From an uncultured Oscillospiraceae bacterium (GTDB lineage Bacteria > Bacillota > Clostridia > Oscillospirales > Oscillospiraceae), in the NCBI GenBank assembly GCA_910585155.1, contig CAJUEC010000044.1, positions 1-17,982 of the forward strand: DNA of 17,982 bases, read 5' to 3'. Position 1 is the stretch's first letter, and each line of letters opens with the position of its first letter. The notes under the pieces are model-generated. The model searched no databases and was not told the origin of the DNA. It was given only the letters and a program-made list of their open reading frames with translations. Below are positions 1-7,306 of this stretch, piece after piece. A program made the translations under genes and the position numbers.

Positions 1-57
1 TCGGCGGCAATTTTTCCTCGCAAGTCTGCGTACTTCGGCTATTGGTACAGCTTCTGA
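1..57 (+). CDS. 3' end of an unidentified upstream ORF (partial)
   Basis: Frame 1 is open from the window edge to a TGA at 55-57 and encodes 18 residues ending KSAYFGYWYSF. The aromatic-rich tail looks like a protein end rather than random sequence, and a strong hairpin follows 15 bases later, as expected after a gene. I cannot identify the family from so few residues. An upstream sugar-transport or glycosidase gene would fit the operon that follows, but that is a guess. An open frame of this length can also occur by chance. Confidence 0.35.
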   Translation, partial: SAAIFPRKSAYFGYWYSF

Positions 58-72
58 GAACTCTTGTAAGCA

Positions 73-105
73 TACAGGGGGGATGTCAGCCGCATCCCCC
101 CTGTA
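73..105 (+). terminator. 13-bp hairpin upstream of the fructoside operon
   Basis: TACAGGGGGGATG (73-85) and its exact reverse complement CATCCCCCCTGTA (93-105) flank a 7-base loop. The position after the upstream stop suggests a transcription terminator or an mRNA-processing/stabilising hairpin. No T-tract follows on the plus strand, so a simple intrinsic terminator is not certain. It ends 25 bases before the Shine-Dalgarno of the lipoprotein gene. Confidence 0.5.
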
Positions 106-143
106 CGCGCCCGTGGGAATCACACACAGAAACGGAGGCAGCG

Positions 144-1688
144 ATGAACAAAAACCGATACGCCCCCCTGATTGGAACCTGTCTGGCCCTGAGCGTTCTC
201 CTGTCCGGCTGCGGGCAGGAGGCGGGGCCCACGGCCCCGCCCGAGGAGAGCGGCGAGGCATTTTCCTATCCCGAAAACGACAAGGATTTTTCCAGCCTGC
301 GCACCCCGGGCAGCCAGGAGGCGGCCTACGAATACCAGCTGTTTTTTCTCCCCGGCATAGACGGGGTGGAGCAGCCCTACGTGGGGGACCCCATGCCCTA
401 CTGCGAGGACGGGGTCTACTACATCTACTATTTGAAGGATGCCGGGGACTCCTACAACCACTCCATTTACCTGGCCACCACCACGGATTTTGTCCACTAT
501 GAGGAGCAGGACGGGCCTGTGCTGGAAGCCTCCCGCAGCGGCGGGCAGGACAGCTGGATCGGCACAGGCTCTGTGGTGAAGGCGGGCGGGAAATACTACC
601 TCTTCTACACCGGCCACACCGGCGCGGCCACGGCGGAGTACAAGGAAAAAATCATGGTGGCGGTGAGCGACAGCCTCACCTCCTTCCAGAAGGTGGAGGG
701 CTGGTCCATCACGCCCCCGGCGGAGCTGGGCCAGAAAAACGACTTCCGGGACCCCCAGGCCTACTACGACCCGGAGACGGACACCATCTCCCTGACCATC
801 ACCGCCGCCCAGGGCGGCGTGGCGCGGATTTTGAAGTACACCCTCAGCGCCGACCTGGAGACCGCCCGCTATGACGGCATCATCTTTACCGACCCGGTGG
901 GCGATTTCTGGAACCTGGAGTGCAGCGACACCTTCCGCATGGGGGATAAATGGTACCTCACCTACTCCGCTCAGGACGACACCCTGTGGTACGCCTCGGC
1001 GGACGGGCAGTTTGGCCCCTACTCCCAGCCGCAGCGGCTGGAGGGGAAGCTGTTCTACGCCGCCAAGCACGTGGAGGACGGCGGCAGCTCCTACATGGTG
1101 GGCTGGGCCAGGCGGTCCGAGTCCCCCTCCTCCACCCAGGACGTGGCCGCCTGGGCGGGCAACCTGGTGGTGCAGAAGCTGGTCCAGACGGAGGACGGCG
1201 GGCTGGTGCTGGCCCCGGTGGACGGCATTTTGGAGCAGTTTACCGCCCGCCGGGAGCTGCCGCTGGGGTCGTCCGCCGCCGTGATAGAGGCCGGGTCCGC
1301 CTACAGCTATGCCGACGCCTTCACCTGCTACGAGCGGTTTGTCCTCACCGGGAGGTTCTCCTGCTCCGGCAGCGGCTCCTTTGGGCTGGCCTTCGACTAC
1401 AATGGCAGGGAGGACAAATACAAAATGATCTCCCTCAGCCCACGGGAGGGAAAGCTCCAGCTTTTCTTCAACGAGGGAGCCACGCTGATCGCGGAAAACA
1501 CCCTGGACATCCAGCCGGAACAGGAGTATTCTTTTACCTATATACAGGAGGGCTCCGTGGGTGTATTCTATCTCGACGGCCAGGCGGCGCTGACCGTGCG
1601 GCTGTACGGCGTCAGCGGCAAGCCCATCAAGCTGTTCGCCGAGAGCAACACCGTGACCTTCTCGTCCCTGCGGCAGTACACCAGCTGA
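144..1688 (+). CDS. GH32-type beta-fructosidase lipoprotein, cell-surface
   Basis: A 514-residue secreted lipoprotein probably hydrolyses beta-fructosides (levan, inulin or sucrose type) at the cell surface. The N-terminus has Lys/Arg, a hydrophobic stretch and lipobox LLSGC, with Cys23 the likely lipidated residue. A five-bladed propeller follows with the three clan GH-J acidic sites: Asp82 in VGDPMPY (nucleophile position), Asp203 in FRDP (transition-state stabiliser) and Glu259 in LECSD (acid/base). The canonical WMNDPNG block is strongly altered, so this is a divergent GH32 and a GH43-like assignment cannot be excluded. The last ~130 residues look like the C-terminal beta-sandwich domain of GH32. 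The start is the ATG after ACGGAGG with six bases of spacing; the open frame extends upstream to 42 but would bury the signal peptide. The YesL and cytoplasmic GH32 genes follow. Confidence 0.83.
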   Translation: MNKNRYAPLIGTCLALSVLLSGCGQEAGPTAPPEESGEAFSYPENDKDFSSLRTPGSQEAAYEYQLFFLPGIDGVEQPYVGDPMPYCEDGVYYIYYLKDAGDSYNHSIYLATTTDFVHYEEQDGPVLEASRSGGQDSWIGTGSVVKAGGKYYLFYTGHTGAATAEYKEKIMVAVSDSLTSFQKVEGWSITPPAELGQKNDFRDPQAYYDPETDTISLTITAAQGGVARILKYTLSADLETARYDGIIFTDPVGDFWNLECSDTFRMGDKWYLTYSAQDDTLWYASADGQFGPYSQPQRLEGKLFYAAKHVEDGGSSYMVGWARRSESPSSTQDVAAWAGNLVVQKLVQTEDGGLVLAPVDGILEQFTARRELPLGSSAAVIEAGSAYSYADAFTCYERFVLTGRFSCSGSGSFGLAFDYNGREDKYKMISLSPREGKLQLFFNEGATLIAENTLDIQPEQEYSFTYIQEGSVGVFYLDGQAALTVRLYGVSGKPIKLFAESNTVTFSSLRQYTS

Positions 1689-1722
1689 GCCCGGCCCGCG
1701 AAGAGAAACGGAGGCGATGGAT

Positions 1723-2382
1723 ATGCGGGGTATTTTCAGCGTTGACAGCCCGGTGATGCGGGCGCTCATCAAGCTTTTCGACTGCATCTGCGCCAGCATC
1801 CTCTGGCTGCTGTTTTCCCTGCCCATCGTCACCATGGGCGCGGCCAGCGCGGCGCTGTATACCACGGTCCGCAGGTATCTGCGCCGGGACGAGGGCCATC
1901 TGTGGAGCACCTTCTGGGGGGCGTTTAGGGAAAACCTGCGCCGCTCCACCCTGGTGTGGCTGGCCGCCCTGGGGGTGCTGGCGCTGCTGGCGGCGGACGC
2001 GCTGGTGTTCCGCGGGCTGAAGCTGGGCGGAAGCCCCTTGGGCGATCTCTACTGGGTGATTCTGGCGCTGAGCTGCGGGGCGGTGACCTGGACGGCGTAC
2101 CTGTCCGCCTACGGGGCCCGGTTCAGCGGCAGGGCCAGGGATGTGCTGCGCTTCAGCTTCATCCTCATGGCCGCCCACCCCGTCCGGGCGCTGGGGGTGT
2201 TTCTGCCCATTCTGGCCGGGGCCGCCCTGGTAATCACCGGACCGCAATGGGCGGCCATCGTCCCCACCGCCGTCTGCTGGCTGAACAGCGTGGTCATAGA
2301 ACAGGTATTCCTTCTGCACATGAGGCCGGAGGATGCGGAAAAGGCGCAGGGCGGCAGCTCTGAGCGGGAATCAAGCCGATGA
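1723..2382 (+). CDS. YesL/DUF624-family integral membrane protein
   Basis: This 219-residue membrane protein begins MRGIFSVDSPVMRALIKLFD, followed by a hydrophobic segment with LPIVTMGAA, the pattern typical of the YesL (DUF624) family. Four to five further hydrophobic segments follow. Family members are common next to carbohydrate ABC transporters and glycosidases in Firmicutes; their exact role (transport accessory or regulation) is not established. Two in-frame ATGs exist, at 1717 and 1723. GGAGG at 1710-1714 is only two bases from the first and eight from the second, so I choose 1723. Its stop TGA overlaps the Shine-Dalgarno of the next gene, indicating tight co-transcription with the GH32 genes. 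Confidence 0.85.
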   Translation: MRGIFSVDSPVMRALIKLFDCICASILWLLFSLPIVTMGAASAALYTTVRRYLRRDEGHLWSTFWGAFRENLRRSTLVWLAALGVLALLAADALVFRGLKLGGSPLGDLYWVILALSCGAVTWTAYLSAYGARFSGRARDVLRFSFILMAAHPVRALGVFLPILAGAALVITGPQWAAIVPTAVCWLNSVVIEQVFLLHMRPEDAEKAQGGSSERESSR

Positions 2383-2394
2383 AGGAGAATTTTT

Positions 2395-3876
2395 GTGGAA
2401 AGCCAAAAATTGCTGCTCGCGAGAGCGTATGAGAAAGAGGGCGGGGAAAAAATCGACCCGTCAGCCCGGCCCCGGTTTCACCTGTCCCCCTATCTGGGCT
2501 GGATGAACGACCCCAACGGCTTCTCTTACTATAAAGGTGAATACCATCTGTTCTACCAGTACAACCCCTACAGCACCGTGTGGGACTCCATGCACTGGGG
2601 CCACGCGGTGAGCCCGGACCTGCTCCACTGGACCTACCTCCCCGCCGCCCTGGCCCCGGATCAGCCCTATGACTCCTTCGGCTGCTTTTCCGGCAGCGCC
2701 ATCGACCTGGCCGACGGCAGACAGCTCCTCCTCTACACCGGCGTGCGCAAAGAGGAGGGCGGGGAGCGTCAGACCCAGTGCGTGGCCGTGGGCGACGGGC
2801 TGAACTACCGGAAGTGCGCCCAAAACCCGGTGATCGACGGGCCTGCCCTGCCCGCCGGGCTGAGCCGGAGCAGCTTCCGGGACCCAAAGGTCTGGCGGGA
2901 GCCGGACGGCAGCCTGCGGTGCGTGGTGGGCGGCTGCGGCGGGGACGGCCTGGGCCGCATCCTGCTGTTCTCCAGCCCCGACGGCTTCCGGTGGGCGTTC
3001 GAGAGCATCCTGGCGGAGAACGGCGGGCGGCTGGGCCGGATGTGGGAGTGTCCCGACTTTTTCCCGCTGGACGGGAAGCACGTGCTGCTGGTCAGCCCCC
3101 AGGATATGCTGCCGGAGGGGCTGGAGTACCACAACGGCAACGGCACAGTGTGCATGATCGGGCGCTATGACGAGGCGAAAAAGCGTTTTTATCCCGAAAA
3201 AGATCAGGCCATTGACTGCGGCATCGACTTTTACGCCCCCCAGACCGTGCTCACCCCGGACGGCAGGCGGGTGATGATCGGCTGGATGCAGAATTGGGAC
3301 ACCTGCGCCCCGACCAGAGATGAAGCCCGGCCCTGGTTCGGGCAGATGAGCCTGCCCCGGGAGCTGTCCGTTCAAAACGGACGGCTGTACCAGCGCCCCC
3401 TGCGGGAGCTGGAGGACCACCGAAGCGGCAGGGTGGAGCACAGGGACGCCGCCTTTGAGGGGGAGCTGACCCTGCCCGGGGTGGAGGGGCGGACGGTGGA
3501 CCTGGAATTGACCATCCGGCCCCAGGACGGCGGGGCGCCCTGCCGGAGGTTCACCCTCCGCTTTGCCCAGGACGGCCGGCGCCACACGGCGCTGAGCTTC
3601 CGCCCCCATGAGTCCGTGCTGGAAATCGACCGCAGCTTTTCCGGCTCCCGCCGGGCGTGCGTCCATCAGCGCCGCTGCCTGGTTCCCAGCAGAGACGGTA
3701 CGCTGAAGCTGCGGGTCATTTTGGACCGGTTCAGCGCGGAGGTGTTCGTCAACGACGGGGAGCAGGTCCTGACCGCCGCCATCACCACGGACGAGGCGGC
3801 AAAGGGCATCTCCTTTGCCGCCGACGGGCCGGTGCGCATGGACGTGACGAAGTACGATTTGTTTGCGGAGGGATGA
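2395..3876 (+). CDS. Cytoplasmic GH32 sucrose(-6-phosphate)/beta-fructoside hydrolase
   Basis: This 493-residue GH32 enzyme has no signal peptide, so it acts in the cytoplasm and releases fructose from sucrose, sucrose-6-phosphate or short fructans (ScrB/SacA type). All three signature blocks are intact: WMNDPNG with nucleophile Asp39, FRDPKV with Asp163, and MWECPDFF with acid/base Glu218. The C-terminal part (about residue 330 on) is the usual beta-sandwich domain. The length is normal for the family. The start is GTG at 2395, seven bases after AAGGAG. No PTS gene is visible and a YesL gene lies immediately upstream, so an unphosphorylated substrate is as likely as sucrose-6-phosphate. The fructokinase just downstream uses the fructose released. 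Confidence 0.93.
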   Translation: MESQKLLLARAYEKEGGEKIDPSARPRFHLSPYLGWMNDPNGFSYYKGEYHLFYQYNPYSTVWDSMHWGHAVSPDLLHWTYLPAALAPDQPYDSFGCFSGSAIDLADGRQLLLYTGVRKEEGGERQTQCVAVGDGLNYRKCAQNPVIDGPALPAGLSRSSFRDPKVWREPDGSLRCVVGGCGGDGLGRILLFSSPDGFRWAFESILAENGGRLGRMWECPDFFPLDGKHVLLVSPQDMLPEGLEYHNGNGTVCMIGRYDEAKKRFYPEKDQAIDCGIDFYAPQTVLTPDGRRVMIGWMQNWDTCAPTRDEARPWFGQMSLPRELSVQNGRLYQRPLRELEDHRSGRVEHRDAAFEGELTLPGVEGRTVDLELTIRPQDGGAPCRRFTLRFAQDGRRHTALSFRPHESVLEIDRSFSGSRRACVHQRRCLVPSRDGTLKLRVILDRFSAEVFVNDGEQVLTAAITTDEAAKGISFAADGPVRMDVTKYDLFAEG

Positions 3877-3880
3877 GGAG

Positions 3881-4864
3881 ATGAAGCGATTTGACGTGAC
3901 GGCCCTGGGGGAGCTGCTCATCGATTTCACCCAGAACGGCCTGAGCGGCCAGGGCAACGCCCTCTTTGAGGCCAACCCCGGCGGGGCGCCCTGCAACGTG
4001 CTGGCCATGCTGAAAAAGCTGGGCCGCTCCTGCGCCTTTGTGGGCAAGGTGGGGGACGATCTGTTTGGCCATCTGCTCCGGGACGCGGCGGCCCAGGCGG
4101 GGATCTGCATGGATTACCTGGTGTTCGACAGGAATGTGCGCACCACCCTGGCCTTCGTCAAGACCTTCTCCAGCGGCGACCGGGACTTCTCCTTCTACCG
4201 CAACCCCGGCGCGGATATGATGCTGGGTGAGGACGAGCTGCCCCTGGACGTCATCGCGGACAGCCGGATTTTCCACTTCGGCACCCTGTCCATGACCCAC
4301 GAGGGGGTGCGGAAGGCCACCCGCAGAGCCATCGAGGCCGCGAAGCAGGGCGGAGCCGTGATCTCCTTCGATCCCAATCTCCGCCCGCCCCTGTGGGACA
4401 GCCTGGATGAGGCCAGGGCCCAGATTGCGTACGGCCTGGCCCAGTGCGACGTGCTGAAAATCGCCGACAACGAGCTGGAGTTTATGACTGGAGAGACGGA
4501 CCTCCACAGGGGCGCGGCCCTCCTGCGGGAGCAGTACCCCAACATCAAGCTGTGCAACGTCACCGCCGGGGCCCAGGGCAGCTATTCCCACTACGGGGAC
4601 AAGCGGGTGTTTGCCCCGGCCTGTAAGCTGGGGGGCGTCATTGAGACCACCGGCGCGGGGGACACCTTCTGCGCCAGCGTGCTGAGCTTCGTGCTGGAGC
4701 ACGGCCTGGAGGGGCTGACGGAGGCGGACCTCACCGAGATGCTCCGCTTTGCCAACGCGGCGGCCTACCTGGTCACCACCCGGAAGGGGGCCATCCGCTC
4801 CATGCCGGAGCGGGAAGAGGTGGAGCGGCTGCGGGCGGCCTGCGGTCACTCCCCGGAGGACTGA
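3881..4864 (+). CDS. scrK: Fructokinase, PfkB family
   Basis: This 327-residue ribokinase/PfkB-fold sugar kinase is predicted to phosphorylate fructose with ATP to fructose-6-phosphate. The N-terminal PfkB block contains NPGGAPCNVLAMLKKLG (Gly34-Gly35). A SFDPNLRPPLW block lies in the middle, and the C-terminal signature TTGAGDTFCASV has catalytic base Asp261 and the anion hole. ATG 3881 is preferred because GGAGGG lies eight bases upstream; a TTG at 3863 would only add six residues overlapping the preceding gene. The ATG comes five bases after the hydrolase stop. Fructose specificity is inferred from the two GH32 genes in the same operon. A perfect terminator follows. Confidence 0.92.
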   Translation: MKRFDVTALGELLIDFTQNGLSGQGNALFEANPGGAPCNVLAMLKKLGRSCAFVGKVGDDLFGHLLRDAAAQAGICMDYLVFDRNVRTTLAFVKTFSSGDRDFSFYRNPGADMMLGEDELPLDVIADSRIFHFGTLSMTHEGVRKATRRAIEAAKQGGAVISFDPNLRPPLWDSLDEARAQIAYGLAQCDVLKIADNELEFMTGETDLHRGAALLREQYPNIKLCNVTAGAQGSYSHYGDKRVFAPACKLGGVIETTGAGDTFCASVLSFVLEHGLEGLTEADLTEMLRFANAAAYLVTTRKGAIRSMPEREEVERLRAACGHSPED

Positions 4865-4877
4865 GCGGCAGAAGCGG

Positions 4878-4911
4878 AAAGCGCCAGGGACAAAATTGTC
4901 CCTGGCGCTTT
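4878..4911. terminator. Bidirectional intrinsic terminator between fructokinase and PhoR-like genes
   Basis: AAAGCGCCAGGGACAA (4878-4893) is followed after two bases by its exact reverse complement (4896-4911). The plus strand continues TTTGTTTGG (4909-4917), partly U-rich, and on the minus strand the arm ends in TTT. It lies between the stops of two convergent genes (4864 and 4932), so it can stop transcription from both sides. Confidence 0.9.
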
Positions 4912-4931
4912 GTTTGGTCCGCCGCAACGCC

Positions 4932-6590
4932 TCACGGCGTTTCCTGCCGGCGGAATGAGACCGATATTTTCGTGCCCCGGCCCAGCTCGCTCTCCACGGC
5001 CAGCTCCGCCCCGTGATACTGGGCGATATGCTTTACGATGGACAGCCCCAGGCCGGTGCCCCCCGACGCCTTGGACCGGCTTTTATCCACCCGGAAAAAC
5101 CGCTCAAAAATCCTGTCCTGGTACTCCGGCGGTATGCCGATGCCGGTGTCTGAGACTGAAACCACCGCCCTCTGGCCGTCCTCCTCCACCGAGACCTCCA
5201 CGCTGCCGCCCTCCACGTTGTACTTGATGGCATTGTCGCAGAGATTGTAGATCATCTCGCAGATCAGGCCCCGCGCACCGCTGACCAGGGCGCGTTCCCC
5301 CGTGACCGACAGGCGGATCTGTCTTGCCGCCGCGCTGCTTTGCAGCGCGGCCGCGGCCTCCCGCGCCGCCTCGTACAGCTCCACCTCCTGCCATGCCAGC
5401 GCGGCCCCCTCGTCCAGCTGGGACAGATGGATGATGTCCTCCACCAGCCGGGTCATCCGCTGGGCCTCGGCGTGGATTCTGCCCGCGAAGGGCCGGATGT
5501 CCTCCTCCCTCACCAGGCCGTTTTCCAGCAGCTCGGCGCAGCCGGAGATGGATTGCAGGGGGGTTTTCAGCTCGTGGGACACGTTGGCGGTAAACTCCCG
5601 GCGCAGCGCCTCCGTCTTTTCCTTCTCCGTGATGTCGAAAAAGAGCAGCGCCGCCCCGGCGGGCTTATCCCCGGAGATGATTGGGGCGGCCTCCAGCCGG
5701 TGCCGCGTCCCCCGAACCGCGATGGTCTGTTCCCCCCGCTCCCCCCTCAGGGCCTGTTCCACCACGGCCCGCAGGTCCACGTTCCCGGCCAGCGCCAGGA
5801 TGTCCGTGCCCACGCTGAACGCGCCCAGCCCCAGAAGCGCCATGGCGGCGGGGTTGATGCTGACGATTTTATGTTCCCGGTCCAGCAGCACCATGCCCTC
5901 GCTCATGCTGCTCACGATGGTATTCAGCGTATCCTGCTTCCGCTGGAGCGCCGCCTCCTGCCATTTGAGCTGCTTCTGCTGGCTCTGCGCCCGCCGCAGA
6001 AGGGGCGCCAGCTCCTCGTATCCTCCGCCGGGCATGGGCGCGTCCAGGTCCATCTCGGCCAGCGGCTTCACAATTCGCCTGGAGATATGGACCGCCAAAA
6101 GCGCCGACAGGATGACCGCCACCAGGAACACGGTGCAGATGGGCTGCGCCATGCCGAGCGCCAGCGTCAGGATGGAGTTTTGCGCAATGGACAGCCGCAG
6201 CACCGTGCCGTCCGCCAGACGCTGGGCGGCATACAGGGAACGGAGCATCAGGGTGGCGGAATAGCGCCGGCTCTCCCCGTAGCCGGTGGAGAGGGCCTCA
6301 ACCACCTCCTCCCGCGCCATATGGTTCTCAGCGGTGCCGGCCTGGCTGTCGTAGAGCACCGTCCCGTCCGCGCCAATCCAGGTGATGCGGCAGTCCTTGA
6401 GGTCCAGGCCGCGGAAATATCCGGCGCCCTCATTGGACACGCCCTGGGCCGCCAAAACGGTCTGCATCCTCAGCTGCGCCTGCTGCACATTGGTGAAATA
6501 GCCGTACAGAATCCCCATAATCAGGGCCAGCGAGGTGAGAAAAACCCCAAACACCGCAAAAAAGATGGAGCAAAAAATCCGTTTTGTCAT
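4932..6590 (-). CDS. phoR: PhoR-like membrane sensor histidine kinase
   Basis: A 552-residue sensor kinase. It has TM1 (about residues 8-31), an extracytoplasmic sensor region (about 32-140) and TM2 (about 145-168), then a linker with a predicted coiled coil (about 195-225) and a PAS domain (about 220-325). The HisKA domain has the H-box VSHELKTPL with phospho-acceptor His339. The ATPase domain has the N-box (CDNAIKYN, residues 451-458), the G1 box DTGIGIP (481-487) and the G2 box GGTGLGLS (510-517). This order is that of PhoR. The ATG overlaps the stop of the response-regulator gene (ATGA) and has GGAGG seven bases upstream, so the 84-residue upstream extension of the frame is rejected. Phosphate sensing is inferred from the phosphate transporter in the same operon. 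Confidence 0.92.
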   Translation of the reverse strand: MTKRIFCSIFFAVFGVFLTSLALIMGILYGYFTNVQQAQLRMQTVLAAQGVSNEGAGYFRGLDLKDCRITWIGADGTVLYDSQAGTAENHMAREEVVEALSTGYGESRRYSATLMLRSLYAAQRLADGTVLRLSIAQNSILTLALGMAQPICTVFLVAVILSALLAVHISRRIVKPLAEMDLDAPMPGGGYEELAPLLRRAQSQQKQLKWQEAALQRKQDTLNTIVSSMSEGMVLLDREHKIVSINPAAMALLGLGAFSVGTDILALAGNVDLRAVVEQALRGERGEQTIAVRGTRHRLEAAPIISGDKPAGAALLFFDITEKEKTEALRREFTANVSHELKTPLQSISGCAELLENGLVREEDIRPFAGRIHAEAQRMTRLVEDIIHLSQLDEGAALAWQEVELYEAAREAAAALQSSAAARQIRLSVTGERALVSGARGLICEMIYNLCDNAIKYNVEGGSVEVSVEEDGQRAVVSVSDTGIGIPPEYQDRIFERFFRVDKSRSKASGGTGLGLSIVKHIAQYHGAELAVESELGRGTKISVSFRRQETP

Positions 6591-7261
6591 CTGCTGTCCT
6601 CCAGACGGTACCCCAGGCCCCGAACCGTCTCGATCTGCCTCCCGCATTCGCCCAGCTTTGTGCGCAGGGTGGCGATGTGCACGTCCACCGTCCTGGTCTC
6701 CCCCACATGCTCCACGCCCCATACCGCCTCCAGCAGCTGGCCCCGGGTGAACACCCGCCCGGGCCGCTCCATCAGCGTGCGAAGCAGCAGATATTCCTTC
6801 CGGGTGAGGGCGGTCCGCACCCCGTCCGCATAGGCGGCGCACCCCTCCAGGTCCAGCTCCAGGCCGCCTGTGCGCAGGGCCCTGGGCGGCTCCTTCGGCC
6901 CCGCCCGGCGCAGCACCGCCCGCACCCGGGACACCATCTCCATCATGCCGAAGGGCTTGGAGAGGTAGTCGTCGGCCCCCAGGTCCAGCCCCGTCACCCG
7001 GTCGAATTCCGTCCCCTTCGCCGTGGCCATGATGACGGGGATATCCGCCGTATCCGTCCGGGCGCGCAGCTTTTTCAGGATGGAAAGGCCGTCCTCTCCA
7101 GGCAGCATGATGTCCAGCAGGATCAGCTCCGGACGCCGCTCCCCCAGGGCCTCCTCCAGGGACGCGCCGCCGTCCAGCCCGGCGGCCTCCAGGCCTGCGG
7201 CGTTCAGTGCGTAGACCATCAGGTCCCGGATGCCGCTGTCGTCCTCCACACAGAAGATCAT
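6587..7261 (-). CDS. phoB: PhoB/PhoP-like OmpR-family response regulator
   Basis: A 224-residue two-component regulator. The receiver domain has the acidic pocket Glu6-Asp7-Asp8, phospho-acceptor Asp50 in ILLDIMLPG, Thr80 and Lys102 in SKPF. A winged-helix DNA-binding domain follows (about residues 125-220), with the recognition-helix region TRTVDVHIATLRTKL and the terminal wing RGLGYRLE. It is the partner of the kinase that overlaps its stop codon by four bases. It lies 45 bases after the phosphate transporter gene, and AGGTGAGG precedes the ATG. It probably binds the TTTACA repeats upstream of the transporter. Other OmpR-type regulators would look the same from motifs alone, so the Pho assignment rests on context. 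Confidence 0.92.
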   Translation of the reverse strand: MIFCVEDDSGIRDLMVYALNAAGLEAAGLDGGASLEEALGERRPELILLDIMLPGEDGLSILKKLRARTDTADIPVIMATAKGTEFDRVTGLDLGADDYLSKPFGMMEMVSRVRAVLRRAGPKEPPRALRTGGLELDLEGCAAYADGVRTALTRKEYLLLRTLMERPGRVFTRGQLLEAVWGVEHVGETRTVDVHIATLRTKLGECGRQIETVRGLGYRLEDSR

Positions 7262-7306
7262 TGCAACCTCACCTCACATCCATCATACCACATGAAGCCC
7301 CTCCCA

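Noticed and set aside
120..1949. 609-codon open frame on the minus strand across the lipoprotein gene
   Set aside because: It lies antisense to a gene with a signal peptide and clear family motifs, is rich in low-complexity Gly/Pro/Arg/His, and has no recognisable domain. It is a by-product of GC-rich codon use.
2461..4927. Large minus-strand open frames (549 and 381 codons) opposite the GH32 hydrolase and fructokinase
   Set aside because: The plus-strand products have intact catalytic motifs; the minus-strand products are repetitive and have no ribosome site or family resemblance.
6591..6842. 84-residue N-terminal extension of the kinase
   Set aside because: It overlaps the response-regulator gene in another frame. 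The ATG at 6590 has GGAGG at proper spacing and starts a typical membrane anchor.
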